Assembly (NCBI RefSeq): GCF_963576675.1
Contig: NC_088910.1
Coordinates: 30,506,531-30,570,530, forward strand
Length of the DNA: 64,000 bases
Direction: 5' to 3'
Source: Euphorbia lathyris
Taxonomy: Eukaryota; Streptophyta; Magnoliopsida; Malpighiales; Euphorbiaceae
Part shown: piece by piece, positions 21,880 through 32,972 of the stretch
Layout of the letters: each line of letters starts with the position of its first letter
How positions within the stretch are numbered: the first letter of the stretch is position 1
Notes under the pieces: model-generated
Databases searched by the model: none
What the model saw: the letters and a program-made list of their open reading frames with translations, nothing else
What the model was told of the DNA's origin: nothing
Translations under genes and position numbers: made by a program

Positions 21880-24530
21880 CTTATATATATTAAAATTATA
21901 ATATATCAACAATATTGATATTAGAAATTAAATAGTTATATATAATATCCGTGCAATAGATATTCGTCTAGTTATTTGCATGAAGAAAAGAAATGTTGCT
22001 TTTTCTTTCCAATAAAAAAATACATAAATTATGTTATTTGATAAGCAATATGGCAAGTGAATACATAAAATACATAAATGAGTATTTATCCATTTATTGC
22101 ATTTCATTAAAAGATTATGATATGTAGAAGAATAATTTTAAAATTCCGTCTAACATAACACCAAATTTGGTTGCTCCTTTGGGCAATTATTAAAACAGAA
22201 GGGTAATTTTGGGAAATCAGCGAGAACTACACCAAAATTGACCGCCCACTGGCCTGAATGAATTCACCACATAAAGAGGGGGTATTCCGGTAATTAAACA
22301 TATGTGAATTCTTTTAATATTGGATAGCCGCAGTGCTGTTTGAGGACGGAAGAAGGGCATATTCGAATATCCAATAAGAATTATACTTCACACACAGCGT
22401 ATATTCGGTTTCAGAAAATGGGACCCAACAGTGCCACGTGTTTGGACCAATATGGTGACATGGCAAAGTTAATGGATAGTGTTGGATTGGGGTCCACGGG
22501 GTGATGTAAGATACGAAGCAGACGTGGAGTGCAACATGTCTTGGCTATGCGGAGAATGGTTGTCGGTTTCGAAGGTACATTGGGCCTATGCGAAAGGACG
22601 CAGAAATTTCGGGTTTTGTTTCACTTTCATTATTATTGAGTGAGGGCTTCTTCTTTTCTTTATGGATAGACTTATAAATCATGATATTTCCAGGAATTCT
22701 ACTACCGGACAAAGGTTTTATATTTTACTTTTCTATATATTTTCTACAATTAATATTCAGTTAATAATGTGGGAGAAGAGATCTTTTCCAATTATAATAC
22801 AATCTCATCTAATTTATTTATAAATAAATAGCTTACAAGAAAATAATTGTAAAGATAAAACGTATTATATATTCTCAATTTTGTAGTAAATTTTTTTTTT
22901 GAGAAAATTTTGTAGGAAAATTAAGGACTTGAAATCTTCTGAATTATCTGTAAAAACAATGAAAGAATATTTAGGATAAAAAAAACGACTGAACAACAAC
23001 ATCATCAAACTTTTTTGTTAGCATTAATAAAAAGTAGAGAAACTATTTTGTCACGAAACTTCACTATCCTTAAAGTGTCAAATCGCGAAACCAAAAGGTT
23101 TTTTTTTTTTACTTTTTCCTAAAATAAATATCAAATTAATAAAATATAATTATAATAATTTTATTAAATATAAATGATATGTGTGTATATATATAAATAT
23201 TTTAATTAATGTTATAATCAAATTTATTAAATATAAAATTAATATTAATATTTAAAATATATATAATTTAATTAGTAATTTCGAGGATCTCTACAAGGCG
23301 AAAAGAACATTTTCTATCTCCGTTCTCATTCTAATTTTGAGAATAATTTATTTTTTATTCTCGTCTTGTCAGTATTTTTTTGAGGATTCCTTATTTCTTT
23401 CGAGATGAATCTTCAATAGAGACAGAGAATCTCTCCCTTTCATGGTTGTAATCGTTCAATCCAGTTCGACCCAAACTGGTCGCAACTCTGAACTATAGGT
23501 GATTCGAGTTTTTAATCTTTGGAAACCGGCCAGAACCGCTCAAACCGATTGGGTTTACAATGACAATTGATCCCGTTCCGATTGAGCGGTTTATGCGGTC
23601 AGATTAGGTGGAAAGGATTTTGTGATTCCAGCATCTTAAAAATTGTTAATAGTACCAAGGCATCTCAAAATACCATGGTGGAGCTGCTATGTTATGATTA
23701 GTTTGGGTATTTGAGAGTTATTTTCTCTGACTAAATATTTTTCCCAAACAATATAAGTAATAGAGCTCAAAATCCAAACAAAAGTCTAATGGTTGTCTCA
23801 TTAATAGCAGCTTGATTTAAACAGAAATCAGAGCTATTTAGTGATAGATAATATATCAAATACAAGGATTTCTTAAAAGTTTAATATTTGACCCAAAAAA
23901 AAAAAATATTAAATTTGTCAAGTTAGAGCCAGTATTGAATAAATTCTTGAAATTTGGATTTTCATTTACTTCCAAAATAACTATAGATGCTTTGAAAATA
24001 TTCTACCTGTGCATACAAAAGTAAGATTAGAACTTTGTTGAGAATTAATTCAAACTTTGTAGGTCTTATATGGCATGGATGAATTGAGAATCGAAGTGAA
24101 GTAATGTGGTTATAAGCTCAGTTTCACGAGGAAAGATCATCGGAAAATGTCATAAAACTCTATGTGATTTTCAAAGGTGTACCACTTGGACGGGAGATTG
24201 ATATATATGTTTCGTTGAACACTACTACTCCGAAATGTATGTAGAACATACTAGGAGTGTGCTAATGGTATGGATGAATTTAACCAGTCATGACGAGTCT
24301 AGGAACTTTTGGGAGAGCGGGGAAATTTCTGCGAACTATACGAATTGGTGAGTTTTGCCCTGCGGGTTTGTTCACCTCGAATGGCCTAGGCAGGGGGAGG
24401 GGCTTGGGAAAGTTCTGGCCAATTTTCCAAGGTGTAGCACTTTAGCCCAGGGCAGTGAGGAAAGCGAGGATACAACAAAGTTTATTCTCCCACAATAGCT
24501 ACAGACCCAACTTTCATTAGCAAATATTGA
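21880..24530. other. AT-rich intergenic DNA
   Basis: No gene is seen. A stretch at 22200-22640 is less AT-rich and includes a CACGTG core at about 22433. The segment 23430-23640 has GAACC/AACCGG-rich words typical of small inserted elements, but no ends could be defined. Confidence 0.5.
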
Positions 24531-25230
24531 CATCCATGGAAACCTTTCTTATATTAGAAAGGAAAAGAGTTTTACAAAAAAAAAAAAAAAAAAAAAAGGG
24601 TAATGGATTAAGAAAACAAATTGTAATCTAATTAAGGAATTAAACATCTTGAGTCCCTAAAATGTTGTAGGTTTAATACATAATTCAACTGGTATGGATG
24701 TTTTGAGAATGTGTAGAATCAACAACATCGAAACATATATAGTTTCTACATGTGCATACAAGGGGCGGAACCAAGGGGGGTTAGAGCCCCGGCAGGCGAC
24801 CGGAGAATTGAGAAAATAAAATTTAATAATGGTGTCTGGTAGATGAGATGCTTAAGTGTTTACTTCTATTTTAGAGATCCTATGTTCGACTCCCTTTAAC
24901 CTCATTTTCTTTTAAAAAGTTTTTACTTATTTTTATTTTATTTTTCAATAATTATAAATATTTTTACAGTTTTAATGTGTTGGAGGCTAATAAATTTTGC
25001 CCAACCTTAACGGGTTGGACTTTGAAAATTTACCGTCAACTGCACAGTTAATTTCGATTTTTTTTTTTTTTTGTCATTTTAAAATTTATTTTACTGATAT
25101 GTTTGAACCCTGGTCCTTGTTCCGCCAAACATATATAGTTTCTACCTGTGCATACAAACTATAATACCTCAATTAAAGTAAAGCTTGAAGAGCTCAACAA
25201 TGTACTTTGAGATGAACAATTAATAAAAAG
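24530..25230 (-). repeat. Third, partial copy of the F-box gene 3' flank
   Basis: 24540-24761 matches 26525-26690 (for example CTTGAGTCCCTAAAAT and CATAATTCAACTGGTATGGATG). 25127-25230 matches 27455-27560 and 59125-59200 (GTAAAGCTTGAAGAGCT, ATGTACTTTGAGATGAAC). A small transposon splits the copy. No F-box exons are attached, so this is a fragment left from duplication. Confidence 0.75.
24762..25126. mobile_element. hAT-like small element, copy 1
   Basis: It starts GGGGCGGAACC and ends GTTCCGCC. The interior matches the element at 56369-56897 (GAGAATTGAGAAAA near the left end, CAACC(T/C)TAACGGG and GGACTTTGAAAATTTACC near the right). Instead of an 8-bp duplication it is flanked by a 31-bp direct repeat (24731-24761 and 25127-25157). 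Confidence 0.65.
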
Positions 25231-25449
25231 AAAATGATCCAACAAGCTGAGGTATGAAAAAACATAGAAATAACAAGCAAAACAAAAGTCCATAGAAAGA
25301 ACTGCTATGCTCAAAAAGTCAACTAATAGTACCAGCAGCCTAGCAACATTTGAATTTGGTTCCCCCTGCCAAGTTCCCCGTAAATTACATCCATTGTCTC
25401 TAAATTTTGCACTTACTTTCATCATAGCCTCTGAACTTTAACATCGAAT

Positions 25450-26270
25450 ATCAGCACCTATGAACTTTACTCTTTACTAACATAATTCCTTTTACCATTG
25501 ACCTCACCTTCAACTGATAAAGCACTTGACAATTACAATACAGGGCACCACTGCAAAACCTTTACTGAGTATATTCATCTCATAATCACAAACATACCAT
25601 AAAATGGGTTTTTGAAGAGGTTGGATATTGAACCCATGACTTCCTACCCCTACTTTCCATATATATATGAAATTCTCTAAATTTTATCTAAGCTCAAGAT
25701 GCTTTATTCTCTAATACATTACAGATTCAATTTAACAATACAAATATCAATCAGAAAAATCCAAGTTGCAGTTATCTACTTAATCAGAAAAGTTAAACTT
25801 GATATACACCAATAAGTACTCCAATTATATAACAAATTTAGTCACCAAACACTATTTCCATAGTCAAACAATAATAACAGTTGTACAAAATCATAGCAAG
25901 AATAGAAGATCTATTTCATTATGTACTGACACTATCTGTACAATTTTATCAACCTTTAATTCCTGAAGAAAACTGGCTATGCACCAATGGGGATGCCTGC
26001 CTGCATGTACACATCTGCCTTTGCCCGCATAGATTTTTGTTAGTCCTTATGTCTACCCTTGATCATATTCATTCAGCATGTAAACCCATCTTCAGAAAGG
26101 GTGGAAACTTTATCATAAAACAAAACCTTATGTCTCCTGAACTTGCTAAAAGTAATTACCTTTTAACTTATCAAAATCATTCTTTGTTCTGTCACAAGGA
26201 CTTAGGGGGCTAATAGGACATTTTGAAAAAATTCAGGAGGCTAATGAGATACCTTCAAAGTTTATACAAC
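25450..26270. other. Non-coding interval
   Basis: No gene, RNA or clear repeat ends are seen. The right part (AGGACTTAGGGGGCTAATAGG and similar) has the look of a small-element remnant. Confidence 0.4.
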
Positions 26271-26686
26271 TAATTGGATTATCAAGAAAATACAAGAACC
26301 CCTAATGTATTAAGCCATTTAGTTTACTTTCCTATGGTGTAATAGTGTACCAACTCTATGTGCTATGTAGTATTACAATGCATGAATTTCTCTTCAATCA
26401 TTATATTCCAAATTAAGTTCTACTACTCCCATATGGAAGAGAATTGCAAAAACTATTTAACTGCTTTCAGAGAGAAAACAAAACAATATTGAGTAGGAGA
26501 GCCAATATTAAAATCCATGACAACCCCTTTTATATTAGAAAGGAATCACAAAAAAAAAAAAAAAAGATTAAGAAAATAAATTATAATCTAATTAAGGAAT
26601 TAAGCATCTTGAGTCCCTAAAATCTTTTAGGTTTCATACATAATTCAACTGGTATGGATGATTTGAGAATGAACAACATCAAATAT

Positions 26687-27457
26687 ATAGTACTAGTAGT
26701 ACAACAACAACAAAGCTTTAGTCCCAAAATGATTCGGGATCGGCTAACATGAACCATCATATAAAACCGCGAAATCAAGTCGTGTCAGCAACACAAATTC
26801 TCTCCCTCCACTCTGTCCTATCTACTACCATATTTTCCTCAATCCCCAATAAACTCATATCACTCTCGATCACCCTCCTCCAAGTTTGCTTAGGTCCTCC
26901 CCTGCCCCTCACCACTACATCCCTTTGCCACTCTTCAGTCCTCCTAACCGGTGCATCAAGCGCTCTTCGTCTTACATGGCCAAATCACCTTAGTCGGTTT
27001 TCCCTCATTTTACTCTCAATAGATGTAACCCCTACTTTTGTCCTAATTATTTCATTACTCACCCGATCGTCTCTCGTATGACCACACATCCATCTCAACA
27101 TACGCATCTCCGCCACCGACATCTTGTGAGTGTAACAGTGTTTCACTGCCCAACACTCCGTACCATTAACAGTGCTGGTCTGATTGCCGTGCGGTAGAAT
27201 TTTCCCTTCAATCTATTAGGCATGTCGGGGTCACAAAGGAAACCCGTAACACTCTTCCACTTCGCCCAACCAGATTTAATCCTATGAGCAACATCTCCAT
27301 CTACTTCTCCATCCGTTTGTATAATAGATCCTAAATACAGAAAGCAATCCGATACCTGAACAACTCTCCCATCTAGGGTGATTGCCCCTGCCTCCCTACT
27401 CCTATCGCCGCTAAACTTACAGTCCAAATATTCTGTCTTACATAGTACTAGTAGTAA
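26687..27457 (-). mobile_element. 5'-truncated RTE-type LINE with 15-bp target duplication
   Basis: The element proper is 26702-27442 and is flanked by ATAGTACTAGTAGTA at 26687-26701 and 27443-27457. On the minus strand the 3' end is (TTG)n, and the preceding tail (AGCCGATCCCGAATCATTTT) is typical of plant RTE elements. The coding part (about 27143-27440) reads AGAITLDGRVVQVSDCF and KGKFYRTAIRPALL, then shifts frame by loss of one base. It sits in the gene A 3' flank and is absent from the matching gene B flank. Confidence 0.9.
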
Positions 27458-27887
27458 GCATATAAAAATTCTACATGTGCATACAAAGTATAATAACTCA
27501 ATTCTAGTAAAGCTTGAAGAGCTTAACCATGTACTTTGAGATGAACAACTAATAAAAAGGACATGGTTGAAATCATAAAATGCAATGTTCAGATATGAAC
27601 TTGGATTATTAGGCAATATATGCAATAATCTTATGTTGCTGCTAATTAAAGTCATTAATTAAATCATAATCATCATCCAAATAGTCATTAACCCATAATC
27701 AGTTTTGACTAATTAATAATTACCTCGAATAAACAAAATGACTCTATCAACTTCATTTTAGTACCATGTAGCTATTTACAAAAGCAATTAATCATCTATT
27801 CTACTCCAAACTATATGTCCCAAATATAAAAGCTTACAAAAATAAAATAAAAAGATAATAAAGAAAAAGAACAAACCTTCCTATTTA

Positions 27888-29837
27888 CTAAGAGTATAAC
27901 AACTCAATACTGGCATTTTGAGAACATCTAGGCAAGCTTAACAATTCTTGAGAAACTTGGAACGGAACAGCTGTTTCATGATCTTTCAATTCGACAACCA
28001 TCTTTTCCAGCACTCTTGCATTCTTGAGCAAAAATTTAACAAAGTTTAGCACAAACTTACGGTTATGATCTCTCTTCGGATAGCAAGTGATCCGAATAGT
28101 CCTTAGATGCGACACCAAACAATCGAAAACAATCAGATTTGATTTCCAGTGGTTTTCCACAAAAGCATTCAACTTCAGAAAATCACCATACCTATAGCTC
28201 TGGAGATAAATATTGTTAGGCCAAAGAACTTAACAATACATGGAAGAATATATATTCATTAAGCTCTACAAACTAACAAGTTAACAACATTTTCTATTGT
28301 TTCATTTACTTCATAAACTAAAAATTGAGAGAACTCATGAAATGTTAAGGCCTTTTAATGCATAATTATTGAAAGTTGTCAGGTGGAGTTAATCCATATA
28401 CACTAAAACATTTAAACAATACTTGATAAAACTTGAAAATGTTCCAGAACTAACCTGTTCATGGCGTGCAAGCTTGATAACTAATTTCTCAAGCATAGGT
28501 GCATTACGAAGTACACATGCAATTCCAGAATGATGCCCATTTATATCGGGATAATTAAGAGTCAAACATTTGATGTTTAACACTTGAGAAAACAAACCTC
28601 CCATCTCTATAGCTGACAGGATCTACAAACATAATGTGGAAATAGAAATTTAGGAAAAAAATTATAGTAACAATTCAATTTTTTCAAAAACAAGGATGAA
28701 ATGCTTTTTTTTTTAAGTTACCTCCAGAAACCATCTGCTGATTTTTAGCTCCTTCGCATTCTGAAGCTGACGGAGAATGTCTTTAATCAAACTTTCATGT
28801 TTTTCATTAGAACTTTCATGCTTTTCATCCAAACTTTCAGGCTCCGGGTCATAATAAAAATCAGAAGTAGCACAAAGTGAAGTTGGCAAATTTATTAATT
28901 TAGCAGTTTCAATATTCAAACAGCCGGAAAGCTTCAGTTTCTCAAGCTTTGGACATGAAATCTCAATATGAGAAATGTCGTTAAGGTCTCGTAAAACCAA
29001 TATTTTCAAGGAATTGGAAGCAATAACCAGCTGTTTAAACATACAAGAGTCTATTAATTCAAATGACTCGAGTAACGAACAGCCAAATAGAACAGTTTCA
29101 ATCACTTGACCAAACACCTTTGGATCATCTATGTGCATACTTTGGAGAGATAATTTCTCAAGGTTTGGACATGAAATTTCAATAACTTCAATGTTCATAA
29201 TTGTAAGATCTAACAAAACCAATCTTTTCATAGATTTGGAAGCAATAACAAGCTTATCAATCGGATCACAGTACCTTAATTCTAAGGATTTGAGTAGCGG
29301 ACTGCCACATAGAATATGTTCCAACGCTAGATTATTGAATCTACAACTTTCCATATTCAATGCAGTGAGACATCCCCAATTTACATTTCCCTTAGGCATA
29401 ATAATACAATTATGGGTTCTTAATTTAACCAGTGAAGCATAGTTGAAAAGAGATTTCGGCAACCTGTATACTTGCGCAAGTGAACTCAATTTTAAATCCT
29501 CCACATCTTTTCTTGTTGCGTAAAGGATTTTCGAAGTAAATTGATCCTCTTTACGGCGATGATAATATTGGAGGTGGAATTTCTTGATCTTGCAGCAGTC
29601 ATGGAGAAATAAGGTATTTTCAATGAATTTATGGAAGCTTCTGGGAAACATACCAGTTGAATCGAAGATGAGAACCGCAACTCCAGGCCACTGATTCTGC
29701 CACCGTTTTGATAGAATTCCCGTCTGAATAGCTTCTTTGGTTGATGGCAAAAGTGAGAGTATATGGTGAATGATGGCATCTGGCAAAGCACTGATCCGGT
29801 CTGCTTCCTCCTCCACCTTCACCCTTTTGCTTTCCAT
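27888..29837 (-). CDS. F-box/LRR/FBD protein, gene A
   Basis: Three exons on the minus strand: 29837-28722, 28622-28455 and 28199-27888. Splice sites are GGAG|GTAAC, TTTGTAG|ATCC, CAG|GTTAG and CTCCAG|AGC, and all junctions are phase 0. They give 531 residues with no internal stop. The F-box is at about residues 12-55 (DRISALPDAIIHHILSLLP, LSKRWQNQW). Leucine-rich repeats follow (about 110-330, e.g. EISCPNLEKLSLQ), and an FBD-type C-terminal region lies in exons 2-3 (LEKLVIKLARHEQ, LEKMVVELKDHE). F-box proteins are substrate receptors of SCF ubiquitin ligases, binding SKP1 through the F-box. The upstream 29860-29900 is GA-rich on the plus strand, so the 5' untranslated region is CT-rich. The substrate is unknown. 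Confidence 0.9.
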
Positions 29838-30468
29838 TTCCTCAGTATATTTTGAGAAGAAAATCACTGAGAGGAAAGAGAGACAGAGAGAGAGTGTAAG
29901 CGACTGTGGACTGTGAAGAAAAATTAGTGAAAACGGCAAAAAGAAATAAGGAAATTAGGGCAAAGTCTAAATGTTGGCTAGTTTCAAAAAAAAAAAAAAT
30001 GTTGGCAAAAAATTACTCTATAAACGACGTAGTTTGAGTTCTTCTACTCCATGTTATTTTTTATTTGCTGTCAATGTTTTTTTTTTTAATGTTGTTACTT
30101 GTTGAGAAATTATGCTGTACGCCTGGCCAATAAAAATAAGACATGTGGCATTTTTTAATTAAAGTATAATAATTTAAAAAAATATTTTTCACTTCTCTCT
30201 CGATCAGTGACCTTCCCCACTCTGTTTGTTGTTTCTTTCTTGAAAAAATCACCGTCAACTAGATCCAACACCTGTTAAATTCTTATTTCTACACTTAGAA
30301 CACTTGAATCTGAAATATCCAGGAAAAGGTGGATCTTTTAATGTCCAAGGTGGATTTCTTATTTAATTTTCAGATTCAAGTTGAATCCAAAACATAAACA
30401 ATCATATAATTTCTCTATTTTTTTTTTCTCAGATTCAAAGTCTTGAACACATACAAAACCATATACCA

Positions 30469-31366
30469 TTAATTAAGTGAATTACTATACCCAGCCTCAA
30501 ATTCCCACTCCTAGCCCCGTGACAAGATCGAAATACCCTTTAGACAATTTTTAGAATTCTCAAATCCTCTCAAACAACCTAAACTCTCTTTAATCTAACT
30601 CGGACTAATTTATCAATAAAAACATGGATCGATAAAGGAAAGAGACCTATAATACGTATTTCCGTTTGATTTTGATGTTTTTTTTGGACGTTTTTTGCAA
30701 TTGATTTTACTGTTATTCAAAATCGGAATCAGGACATGGACGTGTGGAGATCACGCCGTCATCTCTGGTGCGGCGTATGAACATCACGCTGCACCACAGG
30801 TGAAGGCGTGACAGCATCACGCCTCACCACAGGTGACGGCGTGATATTCATACGTCGTCACCTGTGGTGCGGCGTGATGTTCATACGCCCTCACAATGGT
30901 GACAACGTGATGCCCATACGACCGTGCGGCGTATGGGCAATTTTTTTTTAATTTAGTTGAATTTAATTAAATTTTGTTATTTTTAATTTAGTTTAACTAA
31001 ATTCTTATATTGTAAATTTAATTTGTTTAAGTTTAGTTGTTGTAAATTTTATTTTGTTTAACTAAATTTTTATTTTGCTAATTTATTTTGTTAATTTTAG
31101 TTACGGGTTTTAATTAAAATTGTATGTTATTTACAGGTTTTAATTTAAATTGTGTAGTTTGAACACGTAACATGTATTTACGGGTTTAATTGAATAGCGG
31201 ACTAATTTTTTTTTGGCTATCACGCCTCACCTTGTGGTCGGGCGTGATAGCCCCACACCTCACCTTGTGGTCGGACGTCCATCCAAAATCAATGAAAGGG
31301 CATTTTCGTCCTTTCACGGGCTAGGGGTGGGAATTTGTGGCTAAGTATAACAACACCCTTAATTAA
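30469..31366. mobile_element. TIR transposon with internal palindromic tandem units
   Basis: The element is 30477-31358 and is flanked by TTAATTAA at 30469-30476 and 31359-31366. The ends are inverted repeats of about 55 bp, for example CAAATTCCCACTCCTAGCCC against GGGCTAGGGGTGGGAATTTG. The interior has six 33-bp palindromic units (30749-30935) and two more at 31218-31280. No transposase is present. The 8-bp duplication would fit hAT, but this duplication is itself a palindrome, so I leave the superfamily open. Confidence 0.75.
30749..30935. repeat. Six 33-bp GC-rich palindromic units
   Basis: Units start near 30749, 30782, 30815, 30849, 30882 and 30915. Each is close to (C)ATCACGCC, TCACC, (A/T)GGTG, GGCGTGAT and can fold on itself. 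The region is GC-rich within very AT-rich surroundings. Confidence 0.8.
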
Positions 31367-31964
31367 TCTTTATACAATTATACAATTTCTAAGATTACCC
31401 AGAATTTTTTTTCTCAGAAGCATCGTTCAATTTCTTTAATTTCAACACCCAGATTGGGTAATTTACGATTTCTCAGTAGTTCCCTTCTCTCATCTCCAAT
31501 TTAGGGATTTCACATATGTGTTTTTTAATCTCCTCTCTGCCGCAACACTGATTTTATTTGCCTATTACCGTCGCTGATGAACGCAGAAGACACGCTTGAT
31601 CGTCGAGGTGAAAAGACCAGAAATATTTATATGAGATCAAAAAAGAATTGTTTCCTCCATCTCTGGTTTGGTGGATCAGGTCAGCGGTGATTTTTAAGAA
31701 GGGAACAGGAAATAGGGTGGAGAAGGTCGCTGATTAGAGAAAGAAATCAAATATTTTTTTAATTATCAAATTTTAATTATAATACCATGTATCCTATTTT
31801 TATTGGTCAGGCATACCACGTCAGATTGTCAAGATGGTATACCTGGCACACAGTATAATTTCTCTTATTTGTTTGGTTTTTTTTGGAGAAAATATTTGTT
31901 TAAATTTTGGTATAAATACATGGTAAATACATCCATCGCCACTGAATTCCCTTCTTTTAATGTT
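31367..31964. other. Host flank between TIR element and copia insertion
   Basis: No gene is seen. In the ancestral state this sequence continued directly into 56329 onward, since the copia stack is a single insertion with duplication ATGGC. Confidence 0.6.
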
Positions 31965-31972
31965 ATGGCTGT

Positions 31973-32520
31973 TAAAAATAAGGGTAATTAATTTATTAGT
32001 TCCTATATTTTGACAAAACACACTGTTTAGTCCCTGTATTTTAAAAAACACACGGTAAAGTCCTTAACGTTTTTCTCGGTGAACTGTTTAGTACCTGCCG
32101 TTAGACTCTCATGAAGATTCTGTTAGTCAATTTGGATTTGCGTTTTTCTTTTCCTTTATTTTCATTTCCTTTAAACTCTAATGCATCTGAAATCAACTTT
32201 GAGTGTTTTTCTTCTTGATTTTCTTCTTAATCGTTCAAATTCATAAGCATTGAGTCTGTTCTTTTTCTTGTTCACCATACAAATAAGTTTCTTCTTCTAA
32301 ATTGGATTTCCTCTTCTGAAGTTTGAAGGTAAATAGTAAAGGATAATTTAGTCATTTCTAAAATCATAAACGGTAAAAAATCTAACAAACAGATGGAAGG
32401 ACTAAACAGTTCACTGAGAAAAAAGTTAGGGACCTTACCATGTGTTTTTGAAAATATAGGGACTAAACAGTGTATTTTGTCAAAATATAGGGACTAATAA
32501 ATTAATTACCCTAAAAATAA
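31973..32520. mobile_element. Mutator-like foldback element with 9-bp target duplication
   Basis: The element is 31982-32511, starting GGGTAATTAATTTATTAG and ending with its inverse. Terminal inverted repeats run about 120 bp. TAAAAATAA flanks it at 31973-31981 and 32512-32520. A 9-bp duplication is the Mutator hallmark. No transposase is present. Confidence 0.88.
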
Positions 32521-32579
32521 TTACCAATTAGGTTAATTATTATTAATGGATGTCCACCATATTAAATGCACAGCCACCA

Positions 32580-32850
32580 GATCTGTTGTCATGGTGAAGA
32601 ATTTTTATGAAGATTGAGAGTTTTGAGATCTATCTCTTCTCTTTTAGATCTTTCTCTCTCTTTTAGATCTATCTTCTCTTTTTCAGATCTATCTTCTCTC
32701 TCTCAGATCTGTTGTCATGGTGAAGAATTTTTATGAAGGTGGAGAATTTTGAGATCTATATTCTCTCTCTCAGATCTATTTCTCTCTTTTAGATCTTTTT
32801 CTCTCTTTTAGATCTATCTCCTCTCTTTCAGATCTCTCTTCTCTCTCTAA
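32580..32850 (+). repeat. Tandem 126-bp monomers in LINE 5' untranslated region
   Basis: GATCTGTTGTCATGGTGAAG occurs at 32580 and again at 32706. Each monomer continues with a run of roughly 20-bp subunits built on AGATCT and CTCTCTTTT. This resembles the monomer organisation of some mammalian L1 promoters, which is an analogy only. Confidence 0.8.
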
Positions 32851-32972
32851 AACACAGGATCAATTTTATAACTCAATTTTTTTTTCTCTCTCTCTCTCAA
32901 TTAGTTATATCTAATAAAATAGACTCCTCCAAATACGAGTCTTTTTCCTTTTCTCTCTCTCTCTCTGTGGCG

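Noticed and set aside
25159..25425. Separate gene on the minus strand
   Set aside because: It overlaps the third copy of the F-box 3' flank and reads as low-complexity; at most a decayed C-terminal relic.
30749..30935. Regular palindromic repeats as a CRISPR array
   Set aside because: Units are contiguous with no unique spacers and lie within a TIR element of a plant genome.
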